The notes under the pieces were generated by a model, which did not search any database, was not told the origin of the DNA, and was given only the letters and a program-made list of their open reading frames with translations. The position numbers were made by a program, and so were the translations under genes. 40,908 nucleotides of DNA from the NCBI GenBank assembly GCA_018712645.1, contig DVGO01000066.1, positions 1 to 40,908 on the forward strand, in the 5' to 3' direction. The stretch comes from Candidatus Faecousia faecavium. GTDB taxonomy: Bacteria; Bacillota; Clostridia; Oscillospirales; Oscillospiraceae. Shown in pieces: positions 21,436 through 32,257 of this stretch (position 1 is the first letter of the stretch; each line of letters opens with the position of its first letter).

Positions 21436-22613
21436 CGGAATCTCCTTTTGGGCGGCGTGGGTGCCTTGACTTCTTCCTCTGTCAATGTTCCATCCGCCGC
21501 CAGCACCATGGGCCGGACGGTAAACTGACAGAATTTGCAGATTTCCTCCAGCTTCGCCTTTTCCGGGAAATTGCTGACCAAACTCCAGGCCACGCCTTTT
21601 CGCTTGGCACGGCCGGTTCTGCCCACCCGGTGGACGTAATATTCATTTTCTTCCGGGATATCATAGTTGATGACGCAATCCACATCATCCACATCAATGC
21701 CCCGGGAGGCAATGTCCGTGGCAACCAGAACCGCCAGCCTGCCATTCCGGTAGCGCTGCATGGTCTTCTCCCGCTGGCTCTGGCGGATATCTCCATGGAT
21801 GCAGTCACAGTCCACGCCGGCCCGCTGGAGTTCCTCCGTCAGCCGCTGGCACATGTGCTTGGTGTTGCAGAAAATCATCACCCGCTCATAACCCTGGCTG
21901 CGCATCAGCCGCAGAACAGTCTCCGCTTTTTCCAAAGGCGTACAGCTGAGACTGAACTGGTCAATATCCGGCCGGTCCTCCTGCTTCGGTTCCACGGTGA
22001 TTTCCACCTCATCCCGCTGATACATCCAGGAAACCGTCATAACCTCCTGGGAAATGGTAGCGGAAAACAGGCCCAGATTCTTCCGGTTCTTTACCTTTTC
22101 AATAATCCGGGTCACATCCTTGAAAAAGCCCATATCCAGCATCCGGTCGGCTTCGTCCAGTACCACGGTCTGAATTTTGTCCAGGCGGATGGTCTTGCGG
22201 TTATAATGATCCATCAGCCGCCCGGGGGTTGCCACTACAATCTGGGGCTTGCGCTCCAGCTGCTTGATCTGTCCGCCGATTCCTGCGCCGCCGTAGAGCA
22301 CCGCCACCCGGATTCCCTGGTAATAGGTCAGCAGGCCCCGCAGTTCGTCGCCAATCTGGATGGCCAGCTCCCGGGTAGGTGCCAGAATCAATCCCTGAAC
22401 CCCTTCTACCTCCGGGTCAATGTGCTCAATCATGGGAATGCCAAAGGCAAAGGTTTTGCCCGTTCCCGTGGGTGCCTTGGCAATTACATCCCGCCACTGC
22501 ATAAAATAGGGAATCGCTTCGGCCTGAATGGTGGTGGGATAGCCGTACCCCTTCTGCTCCAAAGCCTTCAGCATTGCCTGGGACAAGCCAAGGCTTTCAA
22601 ATGTAACATCCAT
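21432..22613 (-). CDS. DEAD-box RNA helicase
   Basis: This is a 393-residue ATP-dependent RNA helicase with all core motifs: the Q motif GYPTTIQ (about 24-30), Walker A APTGTGKT (47-54), PTRELAIQ, TPGRLMDH, DEADRMLDMGF, the SAT motif in LFSATIS, then in the second RecA domain CNTKHM, VATDIASRGIDVDDVD and YVHRVGRTGRAKRKG. The C-terminal tail is short and basic (APTPPKRRFR), without an RNA-binding domain such as in DbpA or CshA. It probably helps ribosome assembly or mRNA turnover at low temperature. The promoter is at 22647-22675. AAAAAGGAAG precedes the start. It is cotranscribed with the dprA-like gene. Confidence 0.93.
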   Translation of the reverse strand: MDVTFESLGLSQAMLKALEQKGYGYPTTIQAEAIPYFMQWRDVIAKAPTGTGKTFAFGIPMIEHIDPEVEGVQGLILAPTRELAIQIGDELRGLLTYYQGIRVAVLYGGAGIGGQIKQLERKPQIVVATPGRLMDHYNRKTIRLDKIQTVVLDEADRMLDMGFFKDVTRIIEKVKNRKNLGLFSATISQEVMTVSWMYQRDEVEITVEPKQEDRPDIDQFSLSCTPLEKAETVLRLMRSQGYERVMIFCNTKHMCQRLTEELQRAGVDCDCIHGDIRQSQREKTMQRYRNGRLAVLVATDIASRGIDVDDVDCVINYDIPEENEYYVHRVGRTGRAKRKGVAWSLVSNFPEKAKLEEICKFCQFTVRPMVLAADGTLTEEEVKAPTPPKRRFR

Positions 22614-22646
22614 GTATCTGCTTCCTTTTTCAGAATCTTTTGGGTA

Positions 22647-22675
22647 ATTGTACCATCTTTTTTGTGAATTTGCAA
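22647..22675 (-). promoter_or_regulatory. Sigma-A promoter of helicase operon
   Basis: On the minus strand TTGCAA (22670-22675), 17 nt ending TGG, and TACAAT (22647-22652) lie about 33 nt ahead of the helicase start. Confidence 0.75.
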
Positions 22676-22750
22676 CTTATTTTCCCTTTGCTCCGTTTTG
22701 TGCCGAAATCGGGTTTGCAGAAAATTAAGAAATGCCGTCCCCCCGAATGG

Positions 22751-22779
22751 TGGACAAAAGGGGGAAAATATGGTATATT
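22751..22779 (+). promoter_or_regulatory. Sigma-A promoter of tmk operon
   Basis: TGGACA (22751-22756), a 17-nt spacer ending TGG, and TATATT (22774-22779) lie about 41 nt ahead of tmk. CCCCC and GGGGG runs around the -35 box could form a small hairpin in DNA or RNA but carry no clear regulatory logic. Confidence 0.75.
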
Positions 22780-22820
22780 GTAGAATATCTTATTCTGTCC
22801 ATACTATAAGGAGATCAGAA

Positions 22821-23489
22821 ATGGGCAAACTAATTGTTATCGAAGGTACCGACGGTTCCGGTAAGTCTACTCAGTTTCGGCTGCTGACCCAGCGGCTGAA
22901 TCAGGAAGGAAAAGCATTTGAGCAGCTGGTGTTCCCCCAGTACAGCGAACCCAGCTCTGCATTGATCCGGATGTATCTGGGCGGGGAATTCGGCACCCAT
23001 CCCGGGGATGTGAACGCCTATGCGGCCTCCGCTTTTTTTGCTGTAGACCGTTACGCATCCTTTCAGAAAGTCTGGGGACAGTACTATAAAGACGGCGGTC
23101 TGATTGTCTCCGACCGTTATACCACATCCAACGCTGTGCACCAGGCCTCCAAAGAACCGGAGGAAAAGCGGGCGGATTTTCTGGCCTGGCTGTATGATTT
23201 TGAATATGACAAACTGGGGCTTCCCCGTCCGGATTTGGTAATCTACCTGGATGTTCCCACGGACTTTACCGAACAGCTGATGCGCCGCCGGGAGCAGGAT
23301 ACCCACACCCACGCGGACATTCACGAGCAGGATACCAGCTACCTGGCCACCTGCCGTCACATCGGGCGCAGCGCCGCCGCCTTCTACGGCTGGACCATGA
23401 TTCATTGTGTCCGTGACGGGAAGATGCGCACAATAGAAGACATTCACGAAGAAATATACCGCCATGTTGCGGCTTGCTTGGAGGATTGA
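22821..23489 (+). CDS. tmk: Thymidylate kinase
   Basis: This is a 222-residue kinase that converts dTMP to dTDP. ATG 22821 is chosen because AAGGAGA lies 9 nt upstream and the protein then starts directly with the P-loop strand; an upstream in-frame extension has no ribosome site. The P-loop is EGTDGSGKST (residues 8-17). The base-binding and DR(Y) motif is VSDRYTTSN. The LID region carries RRREQDTHTHADIHEQD. It is somewhat longer than the B. subtilis enzyme and has an acidic and histidine-rich LID. It heads the tmk-DJ-1-mltG-U32 operon and is the only gene there with a nucleotide role. Confidence 0.92.
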   Translation: MGKLIVIEGTDGSGKSTQFRLLTQRLNQEGKAFEQLVFPQYSEPSSALIRMYLGGEFGTHPGDVNAYAASAFFAVDRYASFQKVWGQYYKDGGLIVSDRYTTSNAVHQASKEPEEKRADFLAWLYDFEYDKLGLPRPDLVIYLDVPTDFTEQLMRRREQDTHTHADIHEQDTSYLATCRHIGRSAAAFYGWTMIHCVRDGKMRTIEDIHEEIYRHVAACLED

Positions 23490-23491
23490 AT

Positions 23492-24034
23492 ATGGTTTAC
23501 ATGTTGCTTGGTACCGGCTTTGAAGAAACCGAAGCCATTGCTCCCCTGGACCTGCTGCGCCGGGCCGGCGTAGACGCTGCCACTGTGGGCATTAACGGAA
23601 AAGTTGTATACGGAAGCCACGGCATTGGCGTGGAGGCCGACCTGGAACTGGGACAAATCGATCTGACCAATCTGGATATGATTGTGCTTCCCGGCGGACT
23701 GAAGGGCGTTGCCTCCATTCGCTCCAGCCAGGCTGCCATGGATGTGATTCGCTTTGCCTGGGAAAATGGCAAGTTCACCGCCGCCATCTGCGCCGGGCCT
23801 ACGGTCCTGGCAGATCTGGGCATTGTGGACGGCAAAAACGCCACCTGCTACCCCGGCTGTGAAGCGGGAATGGGCGGCGCAAAGATGGCGGAAAATGCCG
23901 CTGCCGTCACCGATGGAAAGCTGATTACCGGCACTTCTGCCGGATGCGCCATTCCCTTTGGTCTTGCCCTGATTGCCGCACTGAAAGGCCAGGAAGCCGC
24001 CGATGCCATTGCCCGGCAGATTGTAATCCGGTAA
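23492..24034 (+). CDS. DJ-1/PfpI family protein
   Basis: This is a 180-residue DJ-1/PfpI superfamily protein. ATG 23492 lies 2 nt after the tmk stop, with GGAGG inside the tmk 3' end as ribosome site. Hallmarks are Glu12 in GTGFEETEAIAPLD, the PGGLKG loop (about 67-72), and the nucleophile-elbow cysteine Cys100 in AAICAGPTVL, followed by NATCYPGCE and a TSAGCAIPFGLAL segment (TGxGPxxA in DJ-1). Members act as deglycases, chaperones or oxidative-stress sensors, with the reactive cysteine as the functional residue. Length and motifs match the YajL/ThiJ-like subgroup. Context gives no substrate. Confidence 0.92.
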   Translation: MVYMLLGTGFEETEAIAPLDLLRRAGVDAATVGINGKVVYGSHGIGVEADLELGQIDLTNLDMIVLPGGLKGVASIRSSQAAMDVIRFAWENGKFTAAICAGPTVLADLGIVDGKNATCYPGCEAGMGGAKMAENAAAVTDGKLITGTSAGCAIPFGLALIAALKGQEAADAIARQIVIR

Positions 24035-24049
24035 CCGGGAGGAAGAATT

Positions 24050-25678
24050 ATGGACAACAAACAATTTCCTGAGCAGCCTGAGTTTCTGCCCCAGGATTTT
24101 CCGGACATTCCGGAGGAAGAAACCACACTGGAAGAAGAATTCTTCTCTTCCGAACCGGATGTTCCTATGGAAGAACCCCCAATGGACGTTTCTTTTGATG
24201 CCGCAGACAACGAACCGGCAGCAGAACCGGTAAGCAGAGGAAGCTCCTTCATGGAACGGATTCCCGATGTGGGGGAAGAGGAACCTGCTGAGCAAGCCAC
24301 TTCCCAGGACACCGCCCAGGATGTGCTCACCGATCCTGCCATGGGTGAGGAAATCACTCCGGATGAAGGTGCTATGAACTATCATGGCATGCTGGGCCAT
24401 GATGAAGAAGAGCCGCCTTTTGACATGAGCATTCTGGACGATCCGGATCTGACGGATGCCGAAGAACCGGAAACCGCCCCTGACCCTGCCGATCAGGAAT
24501 ATCGGGACAACGGGCAGGAATTCGACGAAATGTTCAACGCCCCCCAGGAAGAGCCTGCCGCACCTGTCCGGCCTGTCCGGAAAGGCCGCCCCAAGCGAAA
24601 AAAAGGCGAAGGTCTGCTGGGTATCCCCAATATTCTGGTAACCTGTGTGTGGCTGGCTCTGATTTTGGCCATCGGCGTCACCGCCGGTCGGATGATGTGG
24701 ATTTGCGCTTCGGAAGTTCTGGCCTTCGGGCGGGAGGATCGGGTGGTGACGCTGACCATCTACGAGTCGGACACCATGGAAGACATTGCGAACAAACTCT
24801 ACGACAACGGCCTGATTCGCTACAAGAGTCTGTTTAACTTCTATGCTGACATTTCCGATGCGGAAGAGGACATTCAGCCCGGTATTTACGACCTGAATAC
24901 CCGCTATGACTACCACGCCATGGTAAATGCCATGACCCCCCGTTCCAGCCGTGAGGTTGTGGAGCTGACCATTCCGGAAGGCTACACCTGCCGTCAGATC
25001 TTTGCCCTGCTGGAAGAAAACCGAATCTGCACCGCTGTGGATATCGGCGCTTATGCCGCCAGCGGCGAACTGGACGAGCATTGGTTCCTGGAAGGTGTTC
25101 CCCGGAGCAGTGAGTACTGCCTGGAAGGTTTCCTCTTCCCGGATACCTACCAGTTCTACAAGAACTCCACACCCAAAGAGGCGCTGGAAAAGATGCTGGA
25201 CAACTTTGAATTCCGTTTCAGCGAAGAAATGCGGGCCCAGCTGGATGCTCTCAATGCCAACGTCACCGGCGGCAGCTATGGCGTACGGGAAGTGGTCATC
25301 GTGGCGTCTCTGATCGAAAAGGAATCCGCCGCCCCCGCCGAAAGTCCCAAGATTGCCGGCGTTATCTACAACCGTCTGTTCCGCTGGGGCGATACGCCTG
25401 CCTACCTGAACATTGACGCAGCGCTGGTCTATGCCCAGGGCGGTGACAACACCACCATTAACACCCAACTTGACAGCCCCTACAACACTTATACCAATGT
25501 TGGCCTGACTCCCACCCCCATTGCCAACCCTGGTCTTTCCAGCCTCCAGGCGGCTCTGAATCCGGAAACCCACGACTATTACTACTACGTTCTGAATCCG
25601 GCCACCGGCATGCACCAGTTCTCCACCACCTACGAAGAACACGAGGCTTACAGAGCCCAGTTTGCGGAGGCATCATGA
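24050..25678 (+). CDS. mltG: Endolytic murein transglycosylase MltG
   Basis: This is a 542-residue membrane-anchored YceG/MltG protein that cleaves nascent glycan strands and sets their length. GGGAGGAAG lies 7 nt before the ATG. The first ~185 residues are an unusually long, very acidic, Pro/Glu-rich cytoplasmic tail (EEETTLEEEFFSSEP-type repeats) ending in basic KGRPKRKKGEG. The membrane helix spans about 193-215. A LysM-like region (VTLTIYESDTMEDIANKLYDNGLI) and the YceG catalytic domain follow, with the predicted catalytic Glu423 in ASLIEKES, then GVIYNRL and the NTY motif. The order tmk-mltG-U32 peptidase is common in Firmicutes. The long tail is likely a protein-interaction region and is not conserved in E. 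coli. Confidence 0.93.
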   Translation: MDNKQFPEQPEFLPQDFPDIPEEETTLEEEFFSSEPDVPMEEPPMDVSFDAADNEPAAEPVSRGSSFMERIPDVGEEEPAEQATSQDTAQDVLTDPAMGEEITPDEGAMNYHGMLGHDEEEPPFDMSILDDPDLTDAEEPETAPDPADQEYRDNGQEFDEMFNAPQEEPAAPVRPVRKGRPKRKKGEGLLGIPNILVTCVWLALILAIGVTAGRMMWICASEVLAFGREDRVVTLTIYESDTMEDIANKLYDNGLIRYKSLFNFYADISDAEEDIQPGIYDLNTRYDYHAMVNAMTPRSSREVVELTIPEGYTCRQIFALLEENRICTAVDIGAYAASGELDEHWFLEGVPRSSEYCLEGFLFPDTYQFYKNSTPKEALEKMLDNFEFRFSEEMRAQLDALNANVTGGSYGVREVVIVASLIEKESAAPAESPKIAGVIYNRLFRWGDTPAYLNIDAALVYAQGGDNTTINTQLDSPYNTYTNVGLTPTPIANPGLSSLQAALNPETHDYYYYVLNPATGMHQFSTTYEEHEAYRAQFAEAS

Positions 25679-26892
25679 GAAAGTTAGAACTGCTAAGCCC
25701 CGCCGGGAATATGGAACGGCTGAAAATGGCGGTGCTTTACGGTGCCGATGCGGTGTACTTTGCCGGTACCAGCTTTGGTATGCGCTCCTTTGCGGGGAAT
25801 TTTTCCCCGGAGGAGCTGCCCGCCGCCGTAAAATTCGCCCACGACCACGGCGTTAAGTGCCATGTCACCGTCAACACCATGCCCCGAAATGAAGAAGTGG
25901 ATCAGCTGCCCCAATATCTGGAGCAGCTGGACGATGCGGGCGTGGATGCGCTGATTGTAGCGGATCTGGGCGCTTTCACCCTGGCAGGAAAATACGCCCC
26001 CCACTGTCAGCGCCACATCTCCACCCAGCAGTCCGTAGCCAACTACGCCTGTGCCCAGGCCTGGTATGACCTGGGCGCTACCCGGGTGGTGCTGGCCCGG
26101 GAGCTGAGCCTGCCGGAAATTATCCGGATTCGGGAAAAGGTTTCTCCCGAGCTGGAAATTGAAACCTTCGGCCATGGCGCCATGTGTGTCAGCTACTCCG
26201 GCCGGTGTCTTCTGAGCAACTACATGACCGGGCGGGACGCCAACCGGGGCGCCTGCGCCCAGCCCTGCCGGTATCAGTACGCACTGATGGAGGAGAAGCG
26301 GCCTGGAGAGTATTTCCCGGTATTTGAGGACGAAAAAGGTACTTACATTCTTAACTCCCGGGACATGTGCATGATCGACCATCTGAAAGAACTGATGGAC
26401 GCCGGCGTAGACTGCATCAAAATTGAAGGCCGGGCAAAATCCGCCTACTATGCTGCCATTGTCACCGGAGCTTACCGGCACTGCATTGACGATGTGGCAG
26501 CAGGCCGCCCCGTGGACCCTGTATGGCGGGAGGAAGTGGAACATGTGTCCCACCGGATTTACTCCACCGGCTTTTACTTCGGCGAGCCGGGGCAGTATGT
26601 GGAAAATTCCCGCTACATCCGCCAGTGGCAGATTTGTGCCAAGGTAGAGTCCTGCGATGAAAACGGCCTTGCTCGGTGCAGCCTGAACAACAAATTCCGC
26701 AAGGGCGACGCTTTGGAAGTGGTTGGCCCCGACCTGCGGCCCTTCCCCATCACCGCTCAAGGTATGTTTGACGAAGAAGGCAATCCTCTGGAAGAGCCGA
26801 AAAAGCCCCAGATGATCTTCTCCATTCAACTGCCCAAGGTCGTCCCCGCCCACTCTCTGATCCGCAGAGCCGTGGATTTGTCGGCAAAATAA
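25675..26892 (+). CDS. Peptidase U32 family tRNA-modification protein
   Basis: This is a 405-residue U32-family protein (TrhP/YrrO-like). It overlaps mltG by 4 nt (ATGA). The N-terminal barrel starts KLELLSPAGNMERLKMAVLYGADAV, the family signature. The diagnostic U32 motif is visible near residues 161-179 as ETFGHGAMC, then SGRCLLS, with further cysteines (GACAQPCR) that coordinate an iron-sulfur cluster in this family. Characterised relatives are needed for prephenate-dependent 5-hydroxyuridine formation at tRNA position 34 (TrhP) or 23S rRNA hydroxylation (RlhA) rather than proteolysis. YrrO-like proteins downstream of mltG are the usual Firmicute arrangement, which favours the tRNA role. 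A terminator follows. Confidence 0.9.
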   Translation: MRKLELLSPAGNMERLKMAVLYGADAVYFAGTSFGMRSFAGNFSPEELPAAVKFAHDHGVKCHVTVNTMPRNEEVDQLPQYLEQLDDAGVDALIVADLGAFTLAGKYAPHCQRHISTQQSVANYACAQAWYDLGATRVVLARELSLPEIIRIREKVSPELEIETFGHGAMCVSYSGRCLLSNYMTGRDANRGACAQPCRYQYALMEEKRPGEYFPVFEDEKGTYILNSRDMCMIDHLKELMDAGVDCIKIEGRAKSAYYAAIVTGAYRHCIDDVAAGRPVDPVWREEVEHVSHRIYSTGFYFGEPGQYVENSRYIRQWQICAKVESCDENGLARCSLNNKFRKGDALEVVGPDLRPFPITAQGMFDEEGNPLEEPKKPQMIFSIQLPKVVPAHSLIRRAVDLSAK

Positions 26893-26896
26893 GATT

Positions 26897-26931
26897 CGTC
26901 CCCAGTTCCTTGAAGGAACTGGGGACGTTTT
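26897..26931 (+). terminator. Intrinsic terminator
   Basis: CGTCCCCAGTTCC (26897-26909) pairs perfectly with GGAACTGGGGACG (26915-26927) around TTGAA, followed by TTTT. It ends the tmk operon. Confidence 0.92.
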
Positions 26932-27005
26932 CTATAAAAATGCAGAAATGATCTGTAAGAACCTGCTTTCGGTTCCGGTCTAAAAGAGCAGAAGGAGGCA
27001 GTACC

Positions 27006-27551
27006 ATGGACGAAATTGTAACTCTGCTGTGGCAGCGGGATGAGCAGGCCCTGCCACAGATGGAACGCCAGTACGGCGGTCTTTGCCGCCGGATTCTATC
27101 TGGTATTCTCCCCTGCGTTTGCGATGCGGAAGAAGCTCTGAACGACGTCTGGTTCCGGATCTGGAACAGCATCCCCCCGGCAAAGCCCAAATATTTCCGG
27201 GCATATCTGGCAAAAACCGCCCGGAATACCGCCCTGCACCACCTGGAACGCACCCAAGCGCAAAAAAGAAGCAGCGTAACCGTCCTTTTGGAAGAACTGG
27301 CGGAATGTATCCCAGACCCCTCCGCCGTACCGGAGCCGGAACGAATCGCCCTGAAAGAGGTTCTGAACCGGTTTGTACGTTCTTTGAAGAAAAAGGAACG
27401 CAGCTTCTTTGTACGCCGGTACTATTTTGGCGAATCCATTCAGGAAATTGCCAAAAGCTCCGGCTGCACGGAAAACAGTGTCAGTGTCACCCTGTTTCGC
27501 ACCCGGGAAAAGCTGCGTTTACTGCTGCAACAGGAGGAATATACGATATGA
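27006..27551 (+). CDS. ECF-type RNA polymerase sigma factor
   Basis: This is a 181-residue sigma-70 family factor. AAGGAGG with 8 nt spacing supports ATG 27006. Region 2 is at about 10-80 (CDAEEALNDVWFRIWNSIPP, then RAYLAKTARNTALHHLER) and region 4 at about 120-172 (SLKKKERSFFVRRYYFGESIQEIAKSSG, TENSVSVTLFRTREKLR). It resembles the other ECF gene at 14966-15523 in the LxRRYxF segment of region 4, suggesting the same sigma subgroup. Its downstream partner starts inside its stop codon. A GAACC/GGTTC inverted pair at 26970-26986 may be its own recognition element, but this is weak. Confidence 0.9.
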   Translation: MDEIVTLLWQRDEQALPQMERQYGGLCRRILSGILPCVCDAEEALNDVWFRIWNSIPPAKPKYFRAYLAKTARNTALHHLERTQAQKRSSVTVLLEELAECIPDPSAVPEPERIALKEVLNRFVRSLKKKERSFFVRRYYFGESIQEIAKSSGCTENSVSVTLFRTREKLRLLLQQEEYTI

Positions 27552-27817
27552 GTGAATTTGAATTGTTTAAAGAACTGTCTGAATTGGATGAAGAACTGGT
27601 GATGGCACCCCGGAAGCACGTTTCCCTGGGGATGAATTTCTGGCTATCCATTCTTGCCGCCAACATCACCTCTTTCCTGCCTAATATCCCGCCGCTTCTG
27701 TCCATTTTGGCGTATCTGGGTGTCTTTGCCCTGCTATATGCCGCCTGCACCTGGTTTCTCAACCGGAAAAAGAAGAGAAAACTGCTGATTGAGGATACCA
27801 GCAGCAAGCCTTTCTAG
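27548..27817 (+). CDS. Small membrane partner of the ECF sigma factor
   Basis: This is an 89-residue protein overlapping the sigma gene by 4 nt (ATGA), so it is translationally coupled. The N-terminus (MSEFELFKELSELDEELVMAP) is an acidic amphipathic helix. Two hydrophobic stretches follow (about 31-47 and 49-69), then a strongly basic tail (NRKKKRKLL). A cytoplasmic N-terminal helix in a coupled membrane protein is the expected layout of an anti-sigma factor. However, unlike the DUF4179-type protein at 13905-14969, it has no extracytoplasmic sensor domain. It could be a minimal anti-sigma factor or a membrane tether. Confidence 0.7.
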   Translation: MSEFELFKELSELDEELVMAPRKHVSLGMNFWLSILAANITSFLPNIPPLLSILAYLGVFALLYAACTWFLNRKKKRKLLIEDTSSKPF

Positions 27818-27829
27818 CCCGAAACCAAT

Positions 27830-27859
27830 GCGGCCGGCCTCCTGATGGAGACCGGCCGC
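27830..27859. terminator. Hairpin between convergent genes
   Basis: GCGGCCGG (27830-27837) pairs with CCGGCCGC (27852-27859), with an inner CTCC/GGAG stem and a TGAT loop. The U-tracts are poor (TTCGTTAG on plus, ATTGGTTT on minus). It separates the sigma-partner gene from nadE. Confidence 0.7.
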
Positions 27860-27920
27860 TTCGTTAGTTCTGATCGGGGTTAATGGAGACCGGCCGCTTC
27901 GTTAGTTCTGATCGGGGTTA
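27845..27920 (+). repeat. Perfect 38-bp tandem duplication at nadE 3' end
   Basis: Positions 27845-27882 are repeated exactly at 27883-27920. Each unit starts ATGGAGACCGGCCGC and ends ATCGGGGTTA. The unit contains half of the terminator hairpin and, on the minus strand, the last codons of nadE (Asn-Pro-Asp-Gln-Asn-stop). The outer copy is therefore a spare, untranslated copy of the gene end. Absence of mismatches indicates a recent slippage or duplication. Confidence 0.92.
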
Positions 27921-28642
27921 AAGGTGGGCATCAGCGCCAGCTTGAACAAATTCTTCTGGTGCAGATCGTCAATCCGTTTCCGGGTAGCTTCGTCCGGGCA
28001 AATGCCTTCCCGGATGTAGCGGTCCAGGGTGGCATAGGTAAAGCCCAGCTTATCTTCGTCAGACTTGCCGCTGAGACCGTCAGAGGGAGTCTTTTCCACC
28101 AGGTTCTCCGGCAGGCCCAGAGCAAGGCCCAGCTTCTTTACCTCCTGCACCGTCAGCTTGCCCAGGGGAGACACGTCACCGGCGCTGTCACCGTAGCGGG
28201 TGGAATAACCTACCCAGTCCTCAGACAGGTTGCAGGTGTTGATCACCCGGCCATTCATGGACTGGGACACAGCATAGAGCACGCACATCCGGATTCTGGG
28301 GGGCAGATTGATTACCGTCTGCTCAGAAGCGGCAATGCCCACATGCTGCAGCTCCTCGTGAACACCTGCCACCGGGACACCGATGGGGATAGTGAAATGC
28401 CGGATGCCCAGATGCTGCACCAGCTGATAGCTGTCATCAATATCATCCTGAATACCATTGGGCATCAGCACGCCGATCACCCGGCCCCGGCCCAAAGCTT
28501 CCACGCACAAAGCAGCGCAGACAGAGCTGTCCTTGCCGCCGGAAATGCCGATGACTGCGTTGCAGCCCGGACCGTTCTTGTCAAACCAGTCCCGTACCCA
28601 TTGAACCAAATCCTGTTTTACCTTCTGAATATCCAGTTCCAT
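27902..28642 (-). CDS. nadE: NH3-dependent NAD+ synthetase
   Basis: This is a 246-residue enzyme that amidates nicotinic acid adenine dinucleotide, the last step of NAD+ synthesis. The ATP pyrophosphatase P-loop reads GISGGKDSS (about 33-41). Further substrate motifs are NTCNLSEDWVGYSTRYGDSAGD and KTPSDGLSGKSDEDKLGFTY. It lacks the glutaminase domain, so it uses free ammonia. AGGAGGGCTT precedes the ATG. The last five codons lie within the 38-bp tandem duplication, which leaves the protein end unaffected. It follows pyrG by 131 nt and has its own promoter, but read-through from the amidotransferase operon is possible. Confidence 0.93.
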   Translation of the reverse strand: MELDIQKVKQDLVQWVRDWFDKNGPGCNAVIGISGGKDSSVCAALCVEALGRGRVIGVLMPNGIQDDIDDSYQLVQHLGIRHFTIPIGVPVAGVHEELQHVGIAASEQTVINLPPRIRMCVLYAVSQSMNGRVINTCNLSEDWVGYSTRYGDSAGDVSPLGKLTVQEVKKLGLALGLPENLVEKTPSDGLSGKSDEDKLGFTYATLDRYIREGICPDEATRKRIDDLHQKNLFKLALMPTFNPDQN

Positions 28643-28702
28643 AAGCCCTCCTGTTCCCGCAGAGGCAATTTCCTTCTGCGCTGCAATACTATGTTTTCTT
28701 TG

Positions 28703-28731
28703 ATTATATCACAGCGTTTTCCCATTTTCCA
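28703..28731 (-). promoter_or_regulatory. Extended -10 promoter of nadE
   Basis: On the minus strand TGGAAA (28726-28731), a 17-nt spacer ending TGA, and a perfect TATAAT (28703-28708) form an extended -10 promoter about 60 nt ahead of nadE. Confidence 0.75.
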
Positions 28732-28773
28732 GTGGCAAATCCCACACATTTCCCGGTTGAAAACGAGGAAACT

Positions 28774-32213
<3,440 letters not shown>

Positions 32214-32257
32214 AGGAAACCTCCTGATTCGTCGTTTGGATCAAAGATGGATTCGTA

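Noticed and set aside
23444..25642. A 732-codon open frame on the minus strand opposite tmk end, DJ-1 and mltG
   Set aside because: It lies antisense to three well-recognised conserved genes, has biased low-information composition and no ribosome site. It is a codon-usage shadow.
27845..27920. Possible CRISPR repeat pair
   Set aside because: Only two adjacent copies without any spacer, and the unit overlaps nadE coding sequence. It is a tandem duplication.
32214..32257. Search for a glmS ribozyme upstream of glmS
   Set aside because: The intergenic gap is 44 nt, too short for the ribozyme, and no conserved core was seen.
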